Source of the DNA: JBFXAM01 sp050184295
GTDB taxonomy: Bacteria; Planctomycetota; Phycisphaerae; UBA1845; Fen-1342
Direction of reading: 5' to 3'
Assembly (NCBI GenBank): GCA_050184295.1
Contig: JBFXAM010000146.1
Location: 1-9,912 of the forward strand
DNA length: 9,912 nucleotides
The position numbers and the translations under genes are program-made. This document shows positions 1 to 5,645 of this stretch, piece after piece. The notes beneath the pieces were generated by a model, which saw nothing but the letters and a program-made list of their open reading frames with translations, had not been told where the DNA came from and ran no database searches. The stretch's first letter is position 1. The number at the start of each line of letters is the position of its first letter.

Positions 1-2
1 TC

Positions 3-329
3 CTCGCCCGCGAGATCCCAACCGCCTGCGACCCAACCTGGGGGGACAGCCTCACCGGCGGCGGCGGCGAACACGTACGCAACCGCCCCGCGGAGTCTCC
101 CAGTCGGGGAGGGCAGGTCGGTCCGCGCGCGGCCGCGCGGGCGGGTGAAGGCGGATCGGGGACCGACCTGCCGTCGGGATCGCGGCGCGGGCTCAAGACC
201 TCGCGGCGCGGGCTCCAGACCTCGCGGCGCGCCCGTCACGCATTGCGTCTTGTCAATGGGGCGGCAGGTCGCAGACTGCCGCGACCTGCCCTACTTGCTT
301 CGACATCGACCCCTTCGTCGCCCGCGTGA
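3..329 (+). CDS. C-terminal fragment of a dockerin-type secreted protein (partial, left edge)
   Basis: The frame is open from the window edge to a TGA at 327-329. Its first 33 or so codons read like the tail of a secreted protein: a Cys-containing stretch, then GDSLTGGGGEH, then AESPS. The same tail recurs at about 335-424 in another frame, directly after an FDIDPF dockerin signature, so I infer the missing upstream part also encoded a dockerin. After AESPS (about nt 104) the protein resembles nothing and the DNA becomes palindromes and tandem repeats (105-290). The natural C-terminus has therefore probably been replaced by repeat DNA. No start is visible. It could be a live gene with a junk extension or a dead remnant; the tail similarity is firm, the gene status is not. 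Confidence 0.4.
   Translation, partial: LAREIPTACDPTWGDSLTGGGGEHVRNRPAESPSRGGQVGPRAAARAGEGGSGTDLPSGSRRGLKTSRRGLQTSRRARHALRLVNGAAGRRLPRPALLASTSTPSSPA
112..172. repeat. Long inverted repeat, GGCAGGTCG family, copy 1
   Basis: The 13-bp arm ggcaggtcggtcc (112-124) is perfectly complemented by ggaccgacctgcc (160-172). The 35-nt loop between them holds a further GC palindrome. There is no T-tract, so it is not a standard terminator. It lies inside the disrupted dockerin tail and shares the core ggcaggtcg/cgacctgcc with the inverted repeat at 263-290, so the two look like members of one dispersed palindromic family. Confidence 0.75.
180..231. repeat. 21-bp tandem repeat, about 2.5 copies
   Basis: Units run 180-200 and 201-221, differing at one base (a to c), followed by the first 10 bp of a third unit at 222-231. 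The unit begins tcgcggcgcgggctc and ends agacc. Because the period is a multiple of three it stays open in all frames it crosses, but it sits between two palindromes in non-conserved sequence and shows no sign of being a protein repeat. Confidence 0.75.
263..290. repeat. Inverted repeat, GGCAGGTCG family, copy 2
   Basis: The arm ggcaggtcgc (263-272) pairs perfectly with gcgacctgcc (281-290) across an 8-nt loop. It has the same core as the inverted repeat at 112-172 and ends a few bases before the surviving FDIDPF coding motif, so its arrival may mark the boundary where the upstream half of that dockerin was lost. Confidence 0.7.
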
Positions 330-615
330 TTGCCAACGAATGCTCCGCGACCTGCGGCGACAGCCTCACCGGCGGCGGCGGCGGCGAACACGACCGAGAC
401 AGCGCCGCGGAATCACCCAGCGAGCCGACCGCCGCCGACGTGGCGACGCTGCTGCGCGAGAACACGGCCGCCGAACGCCAGGCCCCCTTGCGGGCGGTCG
501 TCACTACCGCCGCCGGCAGCGAGGACACCGCGACGGCTGCGTTCTGGAGCGACGTGTTCGCGCAGTTGATCGAATCTGGCGCGTCGGCGCTCGCAACGCG
601 CCGGCAGGACAGAAG

Positions 616-634
616 CACCGGCTGGAAGCCGGTG
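616..634. repeat. Short REP-like palindrome CACCGGC-TGGAA-GCCGGTG
   Basis: A 7-bp perfect stem (616-622 with 628-634) encloses a tggaa loop. Read in frame it gives the string STGWKPV, which I recall as frequent in planctomycete hypothetical proteins because this palindrome is scattered through those genomes; that recall was not checked. Here it falls in the junk extension between two convergent genes. Confidence 0.6.
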
Positions 635-732
635 ATACTCATTGCCGTCGGCGCCGCCGGGACGGTTGCAACGCGCGACCGTCGCGCACGGCGTCGCAAG
701 CGCAGCAGCGTGTCAGCGGCCGCGGCGGGGCT

Positions 733-1236
733 CTACGCCGGGCCGAGCGCCGCGATGTAGCGCGTGATCTGATCGATGTGCGAGAGGTCGTGGCCCGCCT
801 CCATTCTCAGCATCGTGGCAAGCGTCTCGCGGCCGCGTTCGGCGTGTAACCCCGCGCGTTCGAGATCGGCGGGCTTCATGCGCCGCCAGAGCGCGAGATT
901 GATCTCGCGCAGCGTGCGAAACTCCGCGAGTTGATCGGTCGGCTGTCGTTCATTTCGCCGCTGCCCCGCGACCCACAGGTCCTGGTCCATCGCGAGAATC
1001 TGCGGCTCCTCGTGGCACAGAATCATCCGCACGCGAAAGCCGAACACCCACTCCGTGTCCGCGAGGTGGCCGATGATCTCGTTGGGCGTCCACTTGCCCT
1101 CGAACGGGCGGCGTTGCAGAAACTCCGGCGCGTGTTTCGCAACGATGCCTGCGAGCACGCCGGGCGTTTCGCTGAGCACGCCGAGCGGGTCGCGTGAACC
1201 GAGCAGGTTGAGCAGCTTGGCGACGTAGGCGTCCAT
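733..1236 (-). CDS. DinB-fold (DinB_2 type) putative metal-dependent protein
   Basis: The 167-aa product has the length and layout of the DinB/YfiT-like four-helix bundle superfamily. These small cytoplasmic proteins hold a divalent metal with three histidines; some are bacillithiol- or mycothiol-type S-transferases and many are uncharacterised. The expected pattern is visible: W49-T-x-x-E-x-x-G-H57-L-x-D in the second helix, and G-H149-D-x-x-H153-I-x-Q in the last helix. A GGAG (1246-1249 on the plus strand) lies 9 nt before the ATG, supporting this start. The gene is on the same strand as the thioesterase and 106 bp downstream of it, so co-transcription is possible but not required. Its 3' end overlaps the remnant dockerin frame by 28 bp. 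The fold assignment is strong; the substrate cannot be told. Confidence 0.85.
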   Translation of the reverse strand: MDAYVAKLLNLLGSRDPLGVLSETPGVLAGIVAKHAPEFLQRRPFEGKWTPNEIIGHLADTEWVFGFRVRMILCHEEPQILAMDQDLWVAGQRRNERQPTDQLAEFRTLREINLALWRRMKPADLERAGLHAERGRETLATMLRMEAGHDLSHIDQITRYIAALGPA

Positions 1237-1324
1237 GGCGCGGGGCTCCGGGAGGGGTTAATGGTCGCTCGCAGATAACGCTACGTCCGCACGAGACGAC
1301 GGGTTCGCGCGCCGCGCGGCGGCA

Positions 1325-1338
1325 GCCCCGTTCGGGGC
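1325..1338 (-). terminator. Weak hairpin just downstream of the thioesterase gene
   Basis: The arms gcccc (1325-1329) and ggggc (1334-1338) form a 5-bp GC stem with a 4-nt loop, starting 4 bp past the thioesterase stop codon in the direction of transcription. No U-tract follows, so it is a weak candidate at best and may only be chance GC symmetry. Confidence 0.2.
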
Positions 1339-1342
1339 GGCG

Positions 1343-1795
1343 TCATCGCGGCACGGCGCCGAGGTTTCCGACGCGAATGTACGTGACTTGACCAACGGCG
1401 ACGTGCTCGCCTTGCGGATCATAGAGATCGATCGCGACCGGGCAGAGCGTCTTGCCGAACTTGATCAGCCGCGCCGTCGCGGTCACATCGCCGAGGCACG
1501 GGTTGAGATAGCGCAGGTGCAGGTCGGTGGTGACGAGCGGCTCGTCGGGTTCGGTGCGCGTAACGACGGCGAACCACGCGGCGCAGTCGGCGACGTTGGC
1601 GAGCATGCCGCCGTGAAAGCCCGGCAGCAGCCCGTTGAAGCGTGGGTCGTGCTTCGCGGTGAGGCGGCAGAACCCCGCGCGCGCGTCGCGCAGCTCGATG
1701 CCCAGCGACGCAATGCACGGCGCGGTGCGCGAGCGGTCGAGGATGGCGGCAAGCCGCTGAGGATCGAGCGGCGGCAGCGTGCTGGGATCGAACAT
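1343..1795 (-). CDS. PaaI-family hotdog-fold acyl-CoA thioesterase
   Basis: The 150-aa protein matches single-domain hotdog thioesterases, which hydrolyse acyl-CoA thioesters in the cytoplasm as oligomers. The helix motif PGFHGGMLANVADCAAWFAV (residues 58-77) carries the characteristic H61-G62-G63 and the acidic residue D70. It is followed by the strand TTDLHLRYLNPC (89-100) and the later strands TATARLIKFGKTLCPVAIDLYD and GEHVAVGQVTYIRV, as expected for the family. The start puts MFDPSTLPPLDPQ before the fold, which is plausible, though the ribosome-binding site is weak. It is divergent from a 3-hydroxyacyl-CoA dehydrogenase 110 bp away. Both act on acyl-CoA, so shared control from the gap is a reasonable inference. 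The family is clear; the natural acyl group is unknown. Confidence 0.88.
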   Translation of the reverse strand: MFDPSTLPPLDPQRLAAILDRSRTAPCIASLGIELRDARAGFCRLTAKHDPRFNGLLPGFHGGMLANVADCAAWFAVVTRTEPDEPLVTTDLHLRYLNPCLGDVTATARLIKFGKTLCPVAIDLYDPQGEHVAVGQVTYIRVGNLGAVPR

Positions 1796-1846
1796 GCGGG
1801 CTCTCGAACGCGGGTCGGCGGCGCGCGAACTCCGCGCGGCGGCGAC

Positions 1847-1852
1847 TATGAT
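1847..1852 (+). promoter_or_regulatory. Candidate -10 element (TATGAT) in the divergent gap
   Basis: TATGAT is an AT-rich island in an otherwise GC-rich 110-bp gap between two divergent start codons. It lies 54 nt before the dehydrogenase start, and its complement (ATCATA) could serve the thioesterase. No clear -35 box is visible on either strand, so the call rests on composition and position only. Confidence 0.25.
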
Positions 1853-1905
1853 ACTGCGGTCGCGGCGGCGCGGCGTCGCGGGCGAGAGTCAGCGCGGAGC
1901 GATGA

Positions 1906-3138
1906 ATGACGATGAACGCGAACGCACGACCGGCGACGACTGCGGTCGGAGTCGTGGGTGCGGGCACAATGGGCACGGGGATCGCGCAGATCGCGGCGAC
2001 CGCCGGCTGGCAGGTCATGCTTGCCGACCTCGACGCCGACTTCGTTCGACGACAGGTCGCGGGGATCCGCAAGAACCTCGACCGGCTGGTCGAGAAGGGC
2101 CGGCTCGACGCGGCGGCGCGTGACGCGGCGATGGCCCGGATTCACGTTGCGGCGGGTCCGGCGGATTTCTCGTCCGCCGAGTTGGTGATCGAAGCCGTCG
2201 TCGAAGACATGAGCGCGAAGTGCGCCGCGTTGCGGCCGGTCGTTGCCGCTGCGCCGGCCGCGATCATCGCGAGCAACACGTCGTCGCTGTCGATTTCGAA
2301 GCTCGGCGCTGCGCTGGGCGTCGCGAGCCGCGCCGTGGGCATGCACTTTTTCAACCCCGTGCCGCTGATGCCGCTGGTCGAAGTGATCGCCGGGAGCGAG
2401 AGCGACGCGGCGGCGGTCGAGCGCGTGTTTGCGGTCGCGCAGCAGTGGGGCAAGACGGCCGTGCGGGCGAAGGACTCGCCGGGCTTCATCGTGAACCGCG
2501 TCGCCCGCGGGTATTACCTGGAGTCGCTGCGCATGCTCGGCGAAGGCGTCGCCGGCGTGGACGAGATCGACCGCACGCTCAAGACGCTCGGCGGCTTTCG
2601 TATGGGGCCGTTCGAGCTGATGGACCTGATCGGCATCGACGTGAACTACAGCGTGTCCGTCTCCGTCTGGGAGCAGCTCGGCCGCCCGGCGCGGCTCACG
2701 CCGCACGAATTGCAGAAGCAGTTGTTCGAAGCGGGGCGCTTCGGCCGCAAGACGAAGCGCGGCTTTTATTCGTACGAGGGCGAATCGCCGCTGCCAGCGA
2801 CGTGCGTCGCGCGGGCGTCGTTCGCGCTGCCGCCGAAGCTGTACGAGGCGGTCCGGCGGGTGTGCGAGCGTGCGACGGAGGCGTCGGGCTCGCAGACGGA
2901 GCAATATGTCTTCGCGCGCGTGCTGGCCGCGATCATCAACGAGGCGGCACTGCTGGTCGACGAAGGGATCGCGACGGCCGCCGACGTTGACACGGCGATG
3001 AAGCTCGGCACGAATTACCCGCGCGGTCCGCTGGAATGGGCCGAGCGCATCGGGCGGCACACGTGCGCGGCGCTGCTGCGCGCGCTGAATGAGCAGGCCG
3101 GCGACGGCCGCTTCCGGCCGGCGGCGGGGCTGGCGTGA
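1906..3138 (+). CDS. 3-hydroxyacyl-CoA (3-hydroxybutyryl-CoA) dehydrogenase
   Basis: The NAD(P)-dependent enzyme interconverts (S)-3-hydroxyacyl-CoA and 3-oxoacyl-CoA, a step of beta-oxidation or of butanoyl-CoA and polyhydroxyalkanoate metabolism. The Rossmann domain opens with GVVGAGTMGTGIAQ, containing G18-x-G20-x-x-G23. SNTSSLSISKLG starts at 123, the catalytic His is H147 in GMHFFNPVPLMPLVEV, its acidic partner is E159, and N197 lies in SPGFIVNRV. The first 3HCDH C-terminal domain covers about 192-290, ending FGRKTKRGFYSY. A second related helical domain (about 331-405) follows, so the 410-aa protein is longer than the about 280-aa single-domain enzyme and nearer two-domain PaaH types. 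GGAG at 1896-1899 sits 6 nt before this ATG; an ATG at 1902 is out of frame. The family is certain; the chain-length preference is not. Confidence 0.95.
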   Translation: MTMNANARPATTAVGVVGAGTMGTGIAQIAATAGWQVMLADLDADFVRRQVAGIRKNLDRLVEKGRLDAAARDAAMARIHVAAGPADFSSAELVIEAVVEDMSAKCAALRPVVAAAPAAIIASNTSSLSISKLGAALGVASRAVGMHFFNPVPLMPLVEVIAGSESDAAAVERVFAVAQQWGKTAVRAKDSPGFIVNRVARGYYLESLRMLGEGVAGVDEIDRTLKTLGGFRMGPFELMDLIGIDVNYSVSVSVWEQLGRPARLTPHELQKQLFEAGRFGRKTKRGFYSYEGESPLPATCVARASFALPPKLYEAVRRVCERATEASGSQTEQYVFARVLAAIINEAALLVDEGIATAADVDTAMKLGTNYPRGPLEWAERIGRHTCAALLRALNEQAGDGRFRPAAGLA

Positions 3139-3161
3139 GCAGGAGGCCGAAGGACGAACGA

Positions 3162-3189
3162 AGTGCAAAGTGCAGAGTGCAGAGTGAAA
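3162..3189. repeat. Heptamer tandem repeat (AGTGCAG)n
   Basis: Four 7-bp units in a row: agtgcaa, agtgcag, agtgcag, agtgaaa. The array begins 24 bp after the dehydrogenase stop. Such strings give SALCTLHFA-like translations on the minus strand, which I recall as common mis-called ORF content in planctomycetes. No coding or terminator role is evident. Confidence 0.7.
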
Positions 3190-3221
3190 CCGGCAACGAC
3201 GAAGGCCGTCCGTTGAACGAA

Positions 3222-3244
3222 ATGCGGAGCATGGGATGCGGAGC
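3222..3244. repeat. Direct repeat ATGCGGAGC x2, 14-bp (2 x 7) period
   Basis: The 9-mer atgcggagc occurs at 3222-3230 and again at 3236-3244, separated by atggg. The 14-bp spacing is twice the 7-bp period of the neighbouring arrays, so it may be a decayed member of the same class of repeat. Confidence 0.5.
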
Positions 3245-3284
3245 GCGGTGCACCAGCCCAGCCGCCGGTTCTCACCCAGCCAGG

Positions 3285-3303
3285 ATCCGAAATCCGAAAT
3301 CCG
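3285..3303. repeat. Heptamer tandem repeat (ATCCGAA)n
   Basis: Two full copies of atccgaa followed by atccg (3285-3303). The minus-strand translation gives RISDFG-type strings. It shares the 7-bp period but not the sequence of the array at 3162-3189. Confidence 0.65.
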
Positions 3304-3327
3304 CGGCCGCAAGTGCGCAGCGCTCCG

Positions 3328-3346
3328 GAGTCCAGCGTCCGGACTC
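3328..3346. repeat. Inverted repeat GAGTCC...GGACTC upstream of the export operon
   Basis: A 6-bp stem (3328-3333 with 3341-3346) with a 7-nt loop is followed by an A-rich stretch (caaaagaaaaa), ending 50 bp before the adaptor start. It is the last repeat in the 257-bp gap and may simply be another repeat unit. On the minus strand the A-run lies upstream of the stem, so it would not act as a terminator in that direction. Confidence 0.4.
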
Positions 3347-3395
3347 AAAAGAAAAACCGCGCTGCTGCCTGGCGCGTGACATCACTTGAGTTGAT

Positions 3396-4520
3396 ATGAA
3401 GCGAGCCGTCGCGACTTCCGTTCTGCTTGTGCTGGTTGCCATCGGCGTGCTGTACTGGACGCAGACGCGCAACGGGCCCTTTTTTGTGTCGGGCATGCTC
3501 GAAAGCGACGAAATCCGCGTCGGCTCGCGCGTCGGCGGGCGCGTGGAGGCGGTGGTCGCGGCGGAGGGGCAGGCGCTCAGGCCCGGCGACGTGATTCTCG
3601 TGCTCGAACCCTACGACCTGCGGGAGCGGCTCGCGCAGGCACAGCGCCAGCTTGGGGCGCGGCGCGCCACGCAGGCGCGCGTCGACGCCGGCTTCCGGGC
3701 CGAGGAGGTCGCACAGGCCCGTGCGCGCCGCGACTTGCGCAAGGCGACGCTCGACAAGCTGGTCGCGGGAAAGCGGCCGCTGGAGATCGAGATTCTCAAG
3801 GATCAGCTCGACGTGGCCCGCGCGGATCAGCGGTTGGCTGAGGTGGACTACGAGCGAGTGAAGCGGCTGTATGAGGAGGCGCGCGCGGCACAGCAGGAGA
3901 TGGATTATGTCGAAACCCGTCTCGCCGCCGCACGCGCCCGCTTCGCCGCCGCGGAGGATGAGCTGAAGCTCGCCGAGGAAGGCACGCGCGCCGAGGAGAT
4001 CGCCGAAGCGCGTGCGCTGCTCGCGGAGGCTGAGGCGCAGCTCGCGATGCTCGTGGAGGGCTCGCGGGTTGAGGACAAGGCCGAAGCGGCCGCCCACACC
4101 GCGGCCGCCGAGGCGGAAGTCGCGGCGATCGAGCGGCAGCTTGCCGAGTTGACCATTCGCGCGCCGGCGGCGTCCGTGGTCGACGCACTCGATCTTCAGC
4201 CCGGCGACCTGGTCGCGCCCAACGCGCCGGTCGCGGCGCTGGTCGATCCGCAGAGTCTCTATGTGCGGGCCTATCTGCCGGAGAATCGTCGGGCCGCGGT
4301 CGGCGACGCGGTGCGCATTGCGATCGACGCGTTTCCCGGGCGGCGCTTCGCCGGGCGGATCACCTTCATCGCCCGCCAGGCTGAGTTCACGCCCTCGAAC
4401 ACGCAGACCACCGAGGAGCGCAGCAAGCTGGTCTTTCGCATCAAGGTGCGCCTCGACGAGGGGCATGACGTGCTCCGCGCCGGTATGGCCGCCGACGTCT
4501 ACTTCGGAGCGGCTCCGTGA
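3396..4520 (+). CDS. HlyD/YbhG-like periplasmic adaptor (membrane fusion protein) of an ABC exporter
   Basis: The 374-aa protein links an inner-membrane ABC pump to the outer membrane. A single membrane anchor covers about 5-20 after the basic start MKR. The first lipoyl half (about 42-74, VGSRVGGRVEAVV...LRPGDVILVLEP) is followed by a long Ala/Arg/Glu-rich coiled-coil hairpin (about 75-248). Within it L/E-x-x-G-x-R-x-E-E-I-x-x-A recurs (97-108, 195-207, 220-230), an internal repeat typical of YbhG relatives. The second lipoyl half is 250-285, then a beta-barrel region. FTPSNTQTTEERSKLVFRIKV (331-351) is a YbhG-type signature. Its TGA overlaps the next gene's GTG by 4 bp (GTGA), so the genes are translationally coupled. 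The ribosome-binding site (TTGAG) is weak. The family is firm; the exported substrate is unknown. Confidence 0.92.
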   Translation: MKRAVATSVLLVLVAIGVLYWTQTRNGPFFVSGMLESDEIRVGSRVGGRVEAVVAAEGQALRPGDVILVLEPYDLRERLAQAQRQLGARRATQARVDAGFRAEEVAQARARRDLRKATLDKLVAGKRPLEIEILKDQLDVARADQRLAEVDYERVKRLYEEARAAQQEMDYVETRLAAARARFAAAEDELKLAEEGTRAEEIAEARALLAEAEAQLAMLVEGSRVEDKAEAAAHTAAAEAEVAAIERQLAELTIRAPAASVVDALDLQPGDLVAPNAPVAALVDPQSLYVRAYLPENRRAAVGDAVRIAIDAFPGRRFAGRITFIARQAEFTPSNTQTTEERSKLVFRIKVRLDEGHDVLRAGMAADVYFGAAP

Positions 4521-5473
4521 GCGCGCGGCGCTCCGACGAGGTCGCGATCGAAGCCGACCGGATCACACGCCGGTTCGGCGCGCTGACCGCCGTCGACCAT
4601 GTCAGTTTCGCGGTGCCGCGCGGCGCGATCTTCGGGTTCCTCGGTCCGAACGGCAGCGGAAAGTCGACGGTGATCCGCATGCTCTGCGGCGTGCTGTCGC
4701 CCAGCGACGGCGGCGGGCGCGTGCTCGGCTTCGACGTGGCGCGCCAGAGCGAGCTGCTCAAGACGCGAATTGGCTACATGTCGCAGAAGTTCAGCCTGTA
4801 CGGCGACCTGAGCGTCGAGGAGAACCTGGATTTCTACGGCCGTATTTATGGCTTGCGCGGGGCGCGCCTCGCCGAGCGCAAGGCCGCGGTCGTCGCGCTC
4901 TCGGGCATCGGCGACCGCATGACGCAGGCCGCGGCGACGCTCTCGGGCGGATGGAAGCAGCGGCTCGCGCTGGCGTGCGCGCTGATCCACGAACCGCGCG
5001 TCCTGTTTCTCGACGAGCCGACGGCCGGAATCGATCCCGTCGCGCGGCGCGACTTGTGGGATCTGTTGTTCGAGCTGAGCGGCGACGGCGTGACGCTCTT
5101 TGTCACCACGCACTACATGGACGAAGCCGAGCGCTGCTCGCACGTGGCGTATATCTACATGGCGCGCCTCATCGTGAACGGCCGGCCGGCGGAGTTGAAA
5201 CAGCTCGCGACCGTGACGCCGCCAGGAGCGACGCGCTATGTGCTGGAAATCGCGGACGCGCCCGGCGCGCTCGTCGCGCTGAAGGGCGCGCCCGGCGTGC
5301 GCGACGCGACGTTGTTCGGCGATACGGTGCATCTGCTCGTCGACGCCGACTGGACCTTGGCGGCGCTGCCCGCGCGGCTCGGCGACGCCGCTACGCTTCG
5401 GCCGACGACGCCGACGCTGGAGGATGTGTTCGTGACGCTGAGTCGGAGCGAGGCGGCCCGTCGAGCGCTGTAG
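4517..5473 (+). CDS. ABC transporter ATP-binding protein (ABC-2 / YbhF-like exporter)
   Basis: This cytoplasmic ATPase powers the adjacent permease. All nucleotide-binding motifs are intact: Walker A GPNGSGKST at 43-51, Q-loop Q90 in GYMSQKFSLYGDL, signature LSGGWKQR at 142-149, Walker B VLFLDEP at 162-168 followed by AGIDPVAR, and switch His199 in TTHYMDEAE. A C-terminal regulatory extension (about 235-318) ends TPTLEDVFVTLS, a common close in the drug-exporter ATPases of ABC-2 systems. At 318 aa it is one ATPase domain, whereas E. coli YbhF carries two, so the protein would have to dimerise. The start is a GTG overlapping the adaptor stop; an in-frame alternative further downstream would lose the first strand, so the GTG is preferred. 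Confidence 0.95.
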   Translation: MSARRSDEVAIEADRITRRFGALTAVDHVSFAVPRGAIFGFLGPNGSGKSTVIRMLCGVLSPSDGGGRVLGFDVARQSELLKTRIGYMSQKFSLYGDLSVEENLDFYGRIYGLRGARLAERKAAVVALSGIGDRMTQAAATLSGGWKQRLALACALIHEPRVLFLDEPTAGIDPVARRDLWDLLFELSGDGVTLFVTTHYMDEAERCSHVAYIYMARLIVNGRPAELKQLATVTPPGATRYVLEIADAPGALVALKGAPGVRDATLFGDTVHLLVDADWTLAALPARLGDAATLRPTTPTLEDVFVTLSRSEAARRAL

Positions 5474-5498
5474 GGTTTGGCGAGCGACAACGGGCGGT

Positions 5499-5515
5499 CC
5501 GGGCGTTTCGCCCGG
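5499..5515. repeat. Palindrome CCGGGCG-TTT-CGCCCGG
   Basis: A perfect 7-bp GC stem with a 3-nt loop lies 26 bp after the ATPase stop. There is no run of T after it on either strand, so I do not call it a Rho-independent terminator, though in RNA it would be a stable hairpin between two genes of one operon and could protect or attenuate the transcript. Confidence 0.6.
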
Positions 5516-5550
5516 TCGTGGAAGGCCCGTGTTGTGTAGGGACGCCCGCT

Positions 5551-5567
5551 CCGGGCATCATGCCCGG
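5551..5567. repeat. Palindrome CCGGGCA-TCA-TGCCCGG
   Basis: A perfect 7-bp stem with a 3-nt loop, very close in form to the palindrome 36 bp upstream (arms differ at one position). The pair occupies most of the 172-bp gap between ATPase and permease and looks like two members of a REP-like family. Confidence 0.6.
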
Positions 5568-5645
5568 CTTGCTTTCGAAAAGGCGACGGGCAGGGATGCG
5601 TGATCCACCCGAGGGTCTCACTCTGTCCGAGAGGGAGCGCGGTCG

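Larger units (their letters stand above)
149..760 (+). pseudogene. Degenerate dockerin-type C-terminus, second copy of the tail
   Basis: This frame is open from just after a TGA at 146-148 to a TAG at 758-760. The believable protein begins near 296 with CFDIDPFVARVIANEC, the second half of a dockerin F-hand. It continues with CGDSLTGGGGGEHDRD and AESPSEPTAADVATLL, and ends in a helix-like AAFWSDVFAQLIESG (about 537-581). No ATG start or upstream dockerin half is present; the codons before 290 lie in palindromic DNA, and the only start nearby is a GTG inside the motif (326). After about 600 the frame runs through a palindrome (616-634) and Arg-rich junk. It then overlaps the end of the convergent DinB-fold gene by 28 bp. 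I read it as a remnant of a gene whose 5' part was lost or shifted, possibly the same ancestral gene as the fragment at 3-329. Confidence 0.45.

Noticed and set aside
145..849. 234-aa plus-strand frame near the left edge
   Set aside because: Very Arg-rich, spans palindromes and the antisense of the DinB-fold gene; the dockerin-like protein is in a different frame.
3162..3303. CRISPR-like array
   Set aside because: Units are 7 bp with no spacers and differ between blocks; no cas genes are in the window.
1846..3348. 500-aa minus-strand open frame opposite the dehydrogenase
   Set aside because: Arg/His-rich shadow typical of high-GC DNA; the plus strand carries a full set of dehydrogenase motifs and the minus frame runs into the repeat-filled gap.
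5499..5567. Rho-independent terminator after the ATPase gene
   Set aside because: Stable stems but no T-tract on either strand, and the permease downstream belongs to the same system.
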